DNA from: Sclerurus mexicanus | Lineage: Eukaryota > Chordata > Aves > Passeriformes > Furnariidae | Reading direction: 5' to 3' | Assembly (NCBI GenBank): GCA_013396755.1 | Contig: VWZF01007028.1 | Coordinates: forward strand, 1 to 64,000 | DNA length: 64,000 nucleotides | Part shown: positions 11,113 to 22,081 of the stretch, piece by piece | Layout of the letters: each line of letters starts with the position of its first letter | Position numbering within the stretch: the stretch's first letter is position 1 | Notes under the pieces: model-generated | What the model was told of the DNA's origin: nothing | Database searches by the model: none | Seen by the model: only the letters and a program-made list of their open reading frames with translations | Made by a program: the position numbers and the translations under genes

Positions 11113-12796
11113 TTGTCTATTATAACTCTCTTTAATTCCTTTAAATTAGCACAACCATTGACATTCATGTCATGACTCTGGATTTCTGTACAATGGATTT
11201 CTATAGCTGAAATATATCTATTCCTTTAAGTTCCTCATTTAATTATTGTTTATTAATATAAATATTTATACTACTGTGTTCATGTAATTTTAAAGAAGGT
11301 ATTCAGGATAAATCAGATGAGATGCCCAAAAAATTCCCATTTATTTCCTTTTTTCATAAGGAAAATATTAGGTAGACATACTTACATTACAAATGTTGCA
11401 GGTACTACAAAATGAGGCTTGTCTTTATGGGTCATTTCCAGTCATTTGTGATGCACTGAAACCTGCTCAGGGAGACCTAGGTATCTCCTTATTGACATTC
11501 TATGTTAGATTTTCAGCTCCTGGTCACTTGGTCTCTCTTAGTGAAAATGTTTGGTGGTTTACACTAGCTTAGATTTTGTTATCACAGGATTTCCACTTGT
11601 TTAGGTGGTACTCTGTCCTTAGACTAGCTGAAATGGGAGGATGCATTGCAGAGACGTGTTCAGTGTCTCAGGACCTTGACACAGTGGCCTCTTTGAATGT
11701 CCCCTTCAGCAAACGTGTGTCTGCCTGGCATAATGACACGTGCCATGCAGACCTCAGCAGGTACAAATGTCATATTTAAATATATGTTCAACCAAACAGA
11801 AAAATGGGATTCTACTTGTGACTGGCAGCACAAGTCTAACAATTTGACATTGTTATGTTCTGGTTTAATGGATCTACTTTTTACTGCATTTGAAATAAGT
11901 AAAATAAAGATAACTATATTGCCAAGAGCAAGCGAGAAAGGAAGAATATTTTTGTCAGTGTTTAACCACACTGCCTGTAGTAATTACTGCAACAACTTTT
12001 CACATTCACTTTGTCAGTTTATTAGTGTTTAATGTATGATCCAGAATATCTTCAGACTTCAAATTGGTGGTCACAATCATCTTACATAACTTGAGGCACT
12101 CAGCCGAGCAGTGCAAGCTGCAAGGTTTTCTTACACTTTCTTTGTATCCAGTTGTGAGGGAAAGAGGAAATACAGGTAGAAACTTAGAGCTTAGATAAAG
12201 TTAAAAGTTTCCCTCAGTTTTATGCTCTATTTTGATGATAAAATGCAACTGTGATCCCTTTTTTGATTTATCACCTAAACCTCTACACTCATGATATATA
12301 TCTCACTTTAAGTCTTTCATTCAGTCAGAACTTTTGGCATACAACAACAAAGTGAAAATAGAAATTACTGTCAGGATTCCATGTTTCACCACAAGCATGA
12401 TAAAGCATAGCAGTAGCTCACAGTGCACCTTCTTCCTATCTCTTATGAGATTTTGGATCATCTCTTCACAATAAAGTAGAAATAGTTCAAATAGTACCCA
12501 TACTTGAGTTCAGCAGGTGCCTATGAGTTCAAAATTGAAAGATAGGGTTAAAATTGTTTAAAATAAATTAAAATTAATGTTAAAATTGAAAGATAAGGAA
12601 AGCAAAACAATGTCTTAGTAAAATAAATTTTATTGATTTCTTATCACAGAAGTTTTGAGCACTTGTTATCAAGTGTTCATAGGGGAATTCCTGGAATGTT
12701 CTACATTCTTTCCTGACATGATGAAGGAAAGACCTGGAATGCTTTGACTGTATTTCACACTCCCAGGTAAGAGAAGAGGATAGCAGAGGAGAGGAT

Positions 12797-12821
12797 GGGA
12801 CAGGACAGGACAGGACAGGAG
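12797..12821. repeat. (GGACA)n microsatellite
   Basis: Four to five tandem GGACA units (gggacaggacaggacaggac and onward), preceded by GAGGA-rich sequence. It is a simple pentamer repeat. Confidence 0.85.
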
Positions 12822-15800
12822 ACCCAATAACTGAATGTGTGTTTGCCTTCAGAGCAAAGAAAGCTCCTGAGCATTTTGTCTAAGACTGGCCAAGACTGAC
12901 CTGAGTGTGCTGTGCTTCATTTTTGGGTACATAACATAATTTCCTTTATATGTAGTAGTGAGTGGGGGAAAGGATAATAGGTTACATAAGTGCATAGATA
13001 AATACTCCCAGATATTGTTTAATATGCTAGTGTAGATTTGTTCAGCCAACTCTGTACTCATCTGGCAACAGATAAGAGTGCTGTCCCCACTAATGCCTGT
13101 ACAATTTTCAGGACTGATTAATACACTAATATATTAATATCTTATCAGAAGATCATAACCTATTCTCTTGATACCTCTGATTCATAAAGGGGAAATTATA
13201 ATATCGCCCCTTTCTCAGATCATGCAATCACTGATCAGGGATTTGCAAGCTTTCAGGAAGGAAATTCTTGGCCCTACTCTAGGCCTTTAAACTATATTCA
13301 TTTTTGTTATGTAAATAGAGTTATTTTCTGCTTCTGTAAAATGTTCAGAGTTACAGAGTCCTTTCCATCACAAAAAAAACCCAAGTCTATGACATGAATA
13401 ATTATTGATTTCAAATATTCAATTTTATAATAATTGAAAATCCAGAGAATATTACAGCTGATTAAAATAAACTTTGATAGTGTATTCAAAATGTTTCATT
13501 TACATTTTTACTGTTTACTTCTGTATTTCTGAAGTTTCAGCTTGTAATATTTATTAAAGTACTACATGAGACATTTGAAATATCTTTGGATTACTCTTTC
13601 TATTTTTTTTTTTTTTAAATAGAGTGAAAAGGGTATTTAGAATTAAATGCAACAAATCTTTCTCAGTAACAAACCTACATGGAATTCAAATGTTTTTGCT
13701 GCACTGAGTAATTTGCAAAATTTTCACAGACCACGATGAATATTCATGCTAGTTAAAATTTCTCTTTGTTTGACTTTTCAGAAAAGAAATGCTTATTGCT
13801 ATGAAAACTTACTTTCATTTTATTTCATTGTTTGTTTTTATTTTTATCCTTGCTAAACAGTGTGGTGAGTGGGCATGGGCTGTCTGTGGAGAAAATGTCA
13901 ACCTTTCTCTAAGATGGTGAGTTCCTCTATTACCAGTTACTATATAAGTCTGGAGTAACCACAGAACATCAATGAAAAGGTGCCTTTTAGTGGCATGTTC
14001 CAAGTGTCCTTACTTCTGATATTTTGTGAAACGAAAATGTTACATTGGAAATATAAAAATACTTTTATGTTTACAAGGGTCCTAAACAAGGTCAGGAAAT
14101 TACAAGTTTCCATGTGAATAGTCAGGGAAAAAAACCCTCAAGAAAGACCTTTGCATTACATGAGCCATTCAATTATGTTGTTCATTGACTTTAAATGGAT
14201 TACTGCCATGATGTGGTAAATAGAAACTGCATAAAGTATTTATATTTTATTTAAATGTCAGTTACTTAATTTATTTTCTCATTATACATTAAAGTAATGA
14301 CCATCCTGTTTATTAGTGTTAAATATTTCATGGAGTTCACAACACTGTATAACTTGCAATAAGTGAATAGAGGTCATTACATTCCCCATTGTGTAAGATG
14401 GTATCAGCAGCAGGTGCACGTGGAGAGAAAGCAGGAGAAAAATCACCACAGAAAAGAGAGGCCTGGATGGTATAATCACTCTGAGGAATCACTATGTTAT
14501 ATCTCAGTTGCGCAATAAAAATAAAAACAAAGTTACTAAAATAAAATAGGAATTACACCATAATGATTATGACCTATATTTTTAGACCATACAGCTGGAA
14601 ATATCCTAGAGCCATTTACAAATGGACTGTATGCAGAATGAAAAAAGCATTGCAATCACTAACAAAATATAGATAACTGTGAAGAAATGTGATTGCAGTT
14701 TAAACAGAAGAGACCAATATTATGCAGCAATTTAGGAAAACATGGTGATCTACAGTGTAATATGACAGAGAAATATAGTCAGAAATTTAAAAATCCAGAT
14801 CAAATTTCAACGGAGATTGATAAGAAACAATGAGAAAGGAAGTTTATATAACTGATCACAGGCACAAATAATAAACCCAACTCAGAATTAGCTTGCACTT
14901 CCATAAAATTCCTGCTTTCAGGCAAATAAAGTTTACACCAGGTATTTTAAACACAATTCTGAATGGTCAAGATGCACAGGCTTTCCAACCATTTTTTTCA
15001 ACCGGTCCATGATGGAAATTAAAAAGGAAAGAAAAAGATCCAACAAAAAAACCCACACAACACTTTCCTAAAACGGTGTTAATTCTCTTTTTGAAAGAGT
15101 AATCAAACCACAACCCCTCCCTGTGCACAGGCACCAGAGGTGAACCTGCTCTAGTGACCTCCCTTGTGTCAAACCCAATGCTCGAACACTCTCGTGAAGT
15201 ACTTGCTGAAGCACTGATGGTCTCCGGCATTATTGTAATTTTGCATGCAATGGAGAGAAAAACAAGTCTTAATGACATGAATAGGTATTTATGTAAAATG
15301 GATTAGGAGAAGATATTTAGGCATATATGCTGATCTCCTGGAAGACCTTGCCCTGCCAAAGTACTCCAGAGAACTTACTCATTCATTGTAAGCATTTAAA
15401 CTGAAAGGGATCTCATAAGTCATTGATTCTATAATCTAATCCCTGTGTATGCCTTTTTCCTGTAAGCTTGTTCCAAGGTTGCTTTTAAAATAAACATGTT
15501 TTCTGGGTGGTTAGTTTTAGTGTTTTGCCTCCAGTATTCCAGCCACTCATACAAGGAAGTTACTATCACAGAGAATTAGGAATTAATAAAGCCTCAAATA
15601 TTGTTGTTTCCATGACTGTGAAAATTTGGGGGTGACACCCAAATCTGAAATATCCCTCAGTAAGAGTACTTTCATTTTCAAGACTGAGAATACAAATAAC
15701 AAGCTTCATGTCTGATGTCAGTTTGTTGGGGTCTCAGAAAGCTGAAGAAGTAGGTCAGTTAAAGAGTAATAGTTCAGTAGCCATCACAATGGAGAAAAAG

Positions 15801-16549
15801 GAGCACACACCAGATTCCTTCTTATAAGTTATGAGCTGAACTCCCCAAGACTACACAGTGACTCAGCAAACTCCCTTCCCATATTTGTTTACCTTTTTGA
15901 GTCCCTTAAAATGTTGAATGATAATCACTGAATCTGCTGTCTCTCTACACTCATTTCCACATAGCCCTCATCCATTTCCTCATCTTCTCCATCCCAGTGT
16001 CAGGGAAGAACTCGAAAACTGTGATAGTCATCAAAGTGAGGGTCAAAAAATCCTCTCAAATCTGTTGTGGTAACACAAAAAGATCAGAAAAAGCAGTATC
16101 AGAAGAATGTATTAGCTTAGCAGTAGAAAAAAGAGGACCAATCTGAATGAATATTAGAAATGCAAAGGAAATTGGCTCCCAAGTTGATGAATAGGTTTGT
16201 TTCTTCAGCATCTTACAGGTGGAGAATAGCAGTCAGCAACAGCAGAGCACCATGGTATCCCATCCCCAAACATCAATTTAGCTGCGACTGTGATCTTAGA
16301 ATACCTTGTATACCCCACCTTGTTTCTCCTCTGTGTATTTGTGGGATGTGCAGTGAAAAATGACCAAAACAAAGGGGCCACTCACTCCAAGAAATACATT
16401 GAGGTGTTGGAGCATGTCCAGAGAAGGGGAATGGAGCTGAGGAAGGGTCTGGAGCACAAGTCATATGCGGATCAGCTAAGGGAGCTGGGGGGGCTCATCC
16501 TGGAGAAAAGGAGGCTCAAGGGGGACCTTCTCACTCTCTGAAACTCCGG

Positions 16550-16744
16550 NNNNNNNNNNNNNNNNNNNNNNNNNNNNNNNNNNNNNNNNNNNNNNNNNNN
16601 NNNNNNNNNNNNNNNNNNNNNNNNNNNNNNNNNNNNNNNNNNNNNNNNNNNNNNNNNNNNNNNNNNNNNNNNNNNNNNNNNNNNNNNNNNNNNNNNNNNN
16701 NNNNNNNNNNNNNNNNNNNNNNNNNNNNNNNNNNNNNNNNNNNN
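16550..16744. other. Assembly gap (195 N)
   Basis: This is an unbroken run of N inside a CR1. The right edge is a (GAGAG)n minisatellite, so the gap probably marks a longer minisatellite array that could not be assembled. The true length is unknown. Confidence 0.95.
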
Positions 16745-16774
16745 GAGAGGAGAGGAGAGGAGAGGAGAGGAGAG
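16745..16774. repeat. (GAGAG)n minisatellite at gap edge
   Basis: At least five to six tandem AGAGG/GAGAG units directly follow the N run, before CR1 resumes at 'gccaggtgggggtcaagctc'. This is a pentamer expansion within CR1. Confidence 0.9.
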
Positions 16775-17088
16775 CCAGGTGGGGGTCAAGCTCTGCTGCC
16801 AGGGAACAAGGGTCAGCACAAGAGGGGAAATTATCTGAATTTGCACCAGAAGAGGTTTAGTTTGGATATGAGGGAAAATTTCTTCACTGAAAGAGTGGGC
16901 AGGCATTGGAGTATGCTACCCAAAGAACTGATGGAATCACCATCCCTAAAGGAGTTCAAAAAACATGTAGATAGGGCATATAAAGACATGGTTTAGTGTT
17001 GAATCTGGCAGCGTTAGGTTAATGGTTTGGTTCAAAGATCTTGGAGGTCTATTCCAACCTTAATTATTCAATGATTCTACTATTCCAA

Positions 17089-19445
17089 GTTGTAGAATGA
17101 GAGAAACCCAGACAGAATTTCTGGTTTGAAGCCAGCTGTGCAACTGCAAGAGGTACTTTGGATAGGGACTTCAGCTTTTGGTTATATACAAGGCGAGCTA
17201 AGTACAGCACATCTCCTTGAAGTATAAAAGAAACAGCTTCTAACATGCTGTGGTAAATATTTTCTCCATGGAAAATATCACAGGTGTAGCTGTGTCTGAT
17301 AATGTAAACAGGAGTCTGTGTAGGCCTGCATAAGTTACTTAGTGTGGATTATGGTGTGCAGAGTGCCACCTCATTTGTACTCCAGATCTTTTTCAAAGCC
17401 ATTAACTGATTAAAATTACAGTCATGGTCGCCCTTAATAGGAATCTGGTGAATGACAAGGTAAAATGGCAAACACATCTTTAAAGGCTCTTTTGCATTCT
17501 CCCCAGCCCAGTGTATTCCTGCCAATTACATTTTTTCTTAATTTTTAAAAGGGTTTTACAGAAAAAAAAAAAACAAAAACTCTCTCATTTGCTTTTATGT
17601 TGAGAGCAGAGTGATTGACTTTATTACTAAACCTCAAGCCGAGAACTCAGGGTTCAACCCCAAGCATTGCCTTTGGCCTCCTGCAAAGATGTGGCAATTT
17701 TTAACTGGGATTCTTCTGGACAAAGCCTATTGAGTAAACACCTGCTGAGTTTTAGATGTCATCTGTAGGAGATGAGATGAATCATACTTTAGGTTATAAA
17801 GGGAGTCAGGATGGCTATCCCAGGCCTCGATACCTGTGCTGCTGTCACAGTTTACTCAATTTCACACACATATTTCATTTCACACACCATGGCCTCTGTG
17901 CTGCCACACAGCCAGGGGAGCACAGCCAGCTCGTTTCTGATTATTTGGAACATGAGTTTCATGGGCTGCTTGAGCTGTATTTGTTGCACAGAATTTATAC
18001 CTTGTCTGTAAAAGAGGCACAATCTCATCTCAGGCAGCAGCTCTTTTTCCATGTGTCAAGATCCTGATACAGTTTTAATTGTCTACTACAGATTATGCAA
18101 CACAAATAAATTCAATACAAAATATTGTATTGGATATTTTTTATTTCAAATATTATAGTACTCCTGTCAGCTAAAGTAGGTGGGTTTTTTTTTAATTACA
18201 GACACTGATGACTTTATCCATATTCTAGTTATAAAAATAGATTAAATAAACTAATTAACTAAAGTAATAAACCAATAAGCTATAATGGATTTTAACAGAT
18301 GCCATTTTTGATAACTCTGTTTCTTGGGACAGATTTTTACCCTAGAAAAATCTCACAGGTACTTTAAGTTGTCTTTATTTGTAATTCACTAGCAAGTAAA
18401 TTTTACTTAGGTGGATATGAGCAGTTTGAATATGGTGATAATTTCACATGAGAAAACTTTTCAGCTTGATGTTTAGATGTTGTTGGACATTTCTAGCTGT
18501 TGCTAGTGGCTTTTCCACTGAGGTGCTTAATATATTGGAGTATGAGTGCCTCCCCAAACAATCAAGTTTAACAAACAGGGTTGAAACGTGTTTTGAGGAC
18601 ACTGAATATTCTCAGTTATGCTTTATGCCCTTTTTGATTTAAGGTAATAAAAAGACTGTGGGGATTAAAAAAAAGAGAAAAGTAAGAGAAAGGTAACAGC
18701 AATGACAAGAAGGACAAGAAGACTATTAAAGAAAAAGAGATTTTATTTGGTTTAGTAATAACTGGAGCAATAACAGGATATAAATAGAATGGTATTATAC
18801 TTTGCCACTGGTAAGGAGGTAAACAAATCACATTGTATTCCCCCTAATTCCAAGCATGTTGAAAAGCTAACTGCAGCACTGATAAAATAAGCAGATTTGT
18901 TAAATACAGAAAATGTCTTGCTATTGACTGTCATGAACAAGCAGGCACTTGGCTTCCCCTCTCAGCCAGCACATTCCCCTCAGGAGTTATGAACAGCTGG
19001 GTGCAGCGACCTGCTGCAAACACCCTGCGACAAATTAACTCTTAATTAGTTTTTGCTTACATTTTAATACGAGAAAAAATAAAAAGCCCACATTATTTTA
19101 CCTGACTAGCTAGCATGCTTCTTCTTTTCAGTTTTTGTATCAGTTTGACACCAACATTGCTACGCTAAAAGATGACATTTTCTTTCTTAGTAGTTTGCTT
19201 TTGATGTAGTTAGTAGTTAGTCCTGTCCTTGGTTTCATTGTAAAGGATTCAAAGCTGCTGAGCATGACTTTAGGAAAGAGGAGATGAATGCAACCTTAAT
19301 AGCGTAAGCAAGTTCTGTCTGGTTGCTTGTCTGTTTGGTCTCCTTTATCAGGAGATTTCAATGCTGAATGTGTGCCAAACACTTGCACACTTCTGTTTCT
19401 TTTAAATTTTCACAGGGCTTAAGAGCTGAGACAGCTTGGTGTGGG
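17089..19445. other. Unique non-coding DNA 3' of the C2CD4-like gene
   Basis: Part of this may be 3' untranslated sequence of the minus-strand gene starting at 20387. AATAAA on the minus strand occurs as TTTATT near 18742, and an ATTAAA variant as TTTAAT near 19053. I looked here for a C2 domain in all minus-strand frames close to 19446 and saw none. An AT-rich tract (18100-18300) holds no other feature. The longest plus-strand frame (17756-18067) has no recognisable content. Confidence 0.45.
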
Positions 19446-20387
19446 TTAGCAGAGCCAGTTCATCCCACTGCCAGATCTCATTCGCTTGATGCTGGCCAGG
19501 TGTCTCTTCAATGTCACCTGAAACCTCTTCTTCTCACATTTCACAGGGTGTGTTTCAGAGTCTGGCTTGCAGCACAGAGGGGAAAGCTGGCTATTGCAGA
19601 CTGATTCCCAAGAAACAGACTGCCTGGTCTTAAAAGGGGTGTCTGAAGGTTTTATGCACTCCACGGTTTGTTGGATTTCACTGAAAGGACTGGATGAGCT
19701 CCTTACGAGAGATGGGGTTTTCTTCCTTTGGGACAAGAGGATTCTAAGCTCTTCAGAGTCATGTTGAAAAAATAGAGACTCTTTCCTCCTGGTATTTGGA
19801 CTTTCACCCAGTGTGAGAAACCCGTAGGGGGTAGTGATTTTGGAAAGGTGCGGCAAAGAGAAAGCAGCTCTGGTTGCTGGGTCACAGTGATGTGCAGCTC
19901 TCTCCAGGTCTTCAGGGAAAGTCACGGGGTCTGTGAAACACAGGGTTCCTCTTCTGTCCAGACTCCCTCCTTTGCACATTGTTTCTTTCCTGATGTAGGA
20001 TTCAGATTTGCTTCTAGTTGTTCTGCGCTTTTGAACAATTTCATCAGAGATGTCTCTGTCAGGAGAATTCTCTGTTGTGTCTTCCTCTGGCTCGTGCTGG
20101 AAGGAAATGTGCTCTACGTCCAGAGAAGGGATGAAAAATTTAGGGATGCGATCAGGAGTCATGACAATGTTGAAGATGCCCTTGTTTTTCTGAACAACTT
20201 TCTCTTCAGGAGGTGGTTCACTGATTTTGAGACTCGTCCAAGTTATCAAGCTTTCTATAGCACTTTTTATAGAGAGCTGAGATGTGCCACAAGGCACCAT
20301 TATTCCAGCCAGCAGGGCTTTCTTAAAAAACACAATGCTGTCTGCTGATTGAATTCTCACAGCACTGATTGCAGATGGGGGACTCAT
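19446..20387 (-). CDS. C2CD4-family protein lacking the C2 domain
   Basis: This is an intact 313-codon frame, the only persuasive protein gene in the window. Residues 76-88 (MTPDRIPKFFIPS) match the TPDRIP-F-IP motif of C2CD4 (NLF/FAM148) proteins. Residues 177-190 hold SLPHL and YGFL, and residues 195-207 read ESPNTRRKESLFF, the family's most conserved block. Residues 230-237 (SSSSPFSE) match its serine-rich SSPF segment. Basic runs (KRRTTR at 120-125, KRHLASIKRMR near 294-304) fit the nuclear localisation reported for mammalian NLF1/NLF2. Family members usually run on into a C-terminal C2 domain; here the frame ends with a basic tail and a stop instead. Two starts are possible. The ATG at 20387 follows a potential splice acceptor (ttataagcag). 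The ATG at codon 30 (20300) has A at -3 and G at +4 and better fits the family's N-terminal length. The molecular function of the family is poorly defined; human C2CD4A/B are inflammation-inducible and linked to islet function. Assignment to A, B or another paralogue is not possible here. Confidence 0.8.
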   Translation of the reverse strand: MSPPSAISAVRIQSADSIVFFKKALLAGIMVPCGTSQLSIKSAIESLITWTSLKISEPPPEEKVVQKNKGIFNIVMTPDRIPKFFIPSLDVEHISFQHEPEEDTTENSPDRDISDEIVQKRRTTRSKSESYIRKETMCKGGSLDRRGTLCFTDPVTFPEDLERAAHHCDPATRAAFSLPHLSKITTPYGFLTLGESPNTRRKESLFFQHDSEELRILLSQRKKTPSLVRSSSSPFSEIQQTVECIKPSDTPFKTRQSVSWESVCNSQLSPLCCKPDSETHPVKCEKKRFQVTLKRHLASIKRMRSGSGMNWLC

Positions 20388-20410
20388 TCCTGCTTATAAA
20401 ACAAAGCAAA

Positions 20411-20418
20411 TGACGTAA
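20411..20418. promoter_or_regulatory. CRE-like octamer upstream of the C2CD4-like gene
   Basis: TGACGTAA on the plus strand (TTACGTCA toward the gene) is a CREB/ATF or C/EBP-ATF composite-type site. It lies 24 bases upstream of the first ATG and about 110 upstream of the second. It could be a promoter or 5' UTR element, or lie in an intron if the gene has an upstream exon. One octamer alone is weak evidence. Confidence 0.3.
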
Positions 20419-20756
20419 TCTGATAGCTAGATGTCATTGGCATGGTAACGAAAGATAAGAAGGCTTTTACACTCCTACTTATATGCTTAAAGCCCGATTC
20501 ATGTTGCACCATTACCTTAAATAAGCTTGGAAATTTGATTTAATTATTTTTAAATGTCACATTTGGTGCTAGTGCCTTAGCTGTTTTCAGGAAAATAATG
20601 GCTACAAACATACCTGTGACTTTCAGACTACTCAAATTATGTTATCTGTGTGATTATACAAAATAAAGTGGTTTTTGTTGGTTTTATATGCATCCAAGTG
20701 TAAAAATCATATTTCACTTGCAGGTCTTTAGCCTATCTTTCAGCAAATCTTTTTTG

Positions 20757-21450
20757 TTAGGTGCATTTTGTGCTGCAAGTCGTGAGAGAAAAGGTAGGAA
20801 ATGAGTTATCAATTATTGAACTAGTATGTATAGTGTATATATATATGTATATATCTCCCAAGGGGGCTGAAGTACAGCTGGTGCTGTATGTACATAGCAT
20901 GTTACAATAAAAAAATGGGCAGCCCTTCAGAGAATATTCAGAGTAGGTATCAGTGGTTAAAGGAATGGGCTTCTCAGGAACATAGGGCAGCTGCAACTGC
21001 TGTGTGAGCTTCTCCTGATACTTGATTTGCTTCTTAGGCTTCTGTTGAGAGCTTCCTCCCAACACACTGGTCTGCTGTCACTGATACACTTTGCAGCCAG
21101 TTTGGAAAACACCTGGATGGGACTGTCCAGCATGTGAGTGGGTTCTCATTAGTATCAGACCATACAGTCCTTGATCTGACTGCACTGTAATATCCATTCT
21201 TACATTCTGCTCAGACCCTCTCCTGCTTTGGGTCACTAATTTGCGTCTACTCTGTTTCACCTTATATATACATGATTCCAGGAAAGAAATGGAGAATATG
21301 AAAACATGTATGAACATTTTTTCTTGACTTCCATCTCTGCAGGCTGAGCAGTTCTGGCTTTGCTTCCTTTTTATGACCATATGAAGGCATCTTAATGTTG
21401 GTGACATCCAAGGTGCCCGTGCTAGAGGGCACTTTGAAAGAACAAAGCAA
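20757..21450 (-). pseudogene. Unrecognised decayed reading frame
   Basis: On the minus strand the frame beginning at the ATG at 21407 runs to 20757, about 217 codons, with a single TGA at 21078-21080. The two halves are in the same frame (21407 and 21065 differ by 342 bases). A second minus frame, 21450-21262, overlaps the upstream part and could mark a frameshift. The predicted peptide is polar and mixed in composition (for example KPKKQIKYQEKLTQQLQ, then PYVPEKPIPLTTDTYSEYS), but I recognise no family. The last stretch runs into TA-repeat sequence. It lies about 370 bases upstream of the C2CD4-like gene on the same strand, so it could be a relic of an upstream exon or an unrelated retrocopy. 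Chance cannot be excluded. Confidence 0.3.
20834..20853. repeat. TA/GTATA microsatellite
   Basis: A short alternating purine-pyrimidine run, gtatatatatatgtatatat. It is a simple repeat. Confidence 0.75.
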
Positions 21451-21649
21451 ACTTCCCTGTGTTAGAGTGTGAAGTCCACAAAGTCTGCTTTTGTATTTAA
21501 TTGTATTTTATTTTTGCACACTCACATTTTACTGTGTTAATGTTACTAGTGCTCATATCTCTCTTTGGCTGCATTTTGAGGATAGAAGTTCAGTCCTCAT
21601 AGTTCAACCTCATATGTAAAAAATCATTATTTAAAAATTCTTATTTAAA

Positions 21650-21748
21650 AATCATAGAATCACAGAATAGGGTCTGGATTGGAAGGAACCTTAGAGATCA
21701 TCTAGCTCCAAAGCCCTTGCCATGGGCAGGCACACCTTCCACTAGGAG
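21650..21748 (-). mobile_element. CR1 LINE 3' terminus
   Basis: The plus strand begins 'aatcatagaatcacagaata', followed by 'ggattggaaggaaccttaga', 'gatcatctagctcca' and 'gccatgggcaggcacacctt'. This is the complement of the last 100 or so bases of CR1. It is a very short, 5'-truncated copy. Confidence 0.85.
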
Positions 21749-22034
21749 CTTTTAACATCATAGATTTGTATGACTTCTCTGTATTAAGTTCTCCATTCAT
21801 TTCTGTCTGGCTTTGGGTGCTGTTGTGTCCAGGTACATGTCAGCATTTCAGAACAGCACATACAATTCTTGTTTTCCTGAACATGAAACATTACAGTGGA
21901 AACTTTTTATTGTCATTTTGGGCAGAAATAGATTTTGTTCATTTCAGTACCATGGAAATAGTTCTTGTCTAAGGATGATCAATCTCATGCTCAGAAGCTG
22001 TCCTATGGGCACAAAAAAATTTTAGATTTTGTAG

Positions 22035-22081
22035 AAAACAAAACAAACAAATAAGAAAACAAACAAGCAAACAAACAAACA
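22035..22081. repeat. (AAAC)n microsatellite
   Basis: Imperfect tandem AAAC units with occasional AAAT, AAAG and CAAG variants. It is a simple repeat. Confidence 0.85.

Larger units (their letters stand above)
9501..16369. other. Largely unique non-coding DNA
   Basis: I find no gene I can support. The part from 9500 to about 11100 is less AT-rich than its surroundings. It has open stretches on both strands near 10099-10443, but the encoded peptides resemble nothing I know and the strands contradict each other. Simple repeats are (TG)n near 11099-11111 and (GGACA)n at 12797-12820. A 14-base unit, aaaattgaaagata, occurs twice, at 12531-12544 and 12582-12595. The remainder is AT-rich. Confidence 0.5.
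16371..17088 (+). mobile_element. CR1 LINE 3' part, interrupted by an assembly gap
   Basis: Sense CR1 landmarks appear in order: 'aagaaatacattgaggtgtt', 'ggagcatgtccagagaaggg', 'gaagggtctggagcacaagt', 'ctggagaaaaggaggctcaa', then the gap. They resume with 'gaggtttagtttggatatga', 'tttcttcactgaaagagtgg', 'gcaggcattggagtatgcta', and the 3' end 'gaggtctattccaaccttaa' with 'caatgattctac'. The matching CR1 peptide is out of frame in places, so it cannot be translated. The 195-base run of N sits at a GAGAG minisatellite inside the element. Confidence 0.85.

Noticed and set aside
16472..16906. 144-codon minus-strand frame with unknown residues
   Set aside because: It runs through the assembly gap and is antisense to CR1.
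17756..18067. 103-codon plus-strand frame
   Set aside because: No motif, no codon pattern and an overlapping frame on the other strand. It is expected by chance in a less AT-rich patch.
19848..20348. 166-codon plus-strand frame
   Set aside because: It is a shadow of the C2CD4-like gene on the opposite strand and has no family motif.
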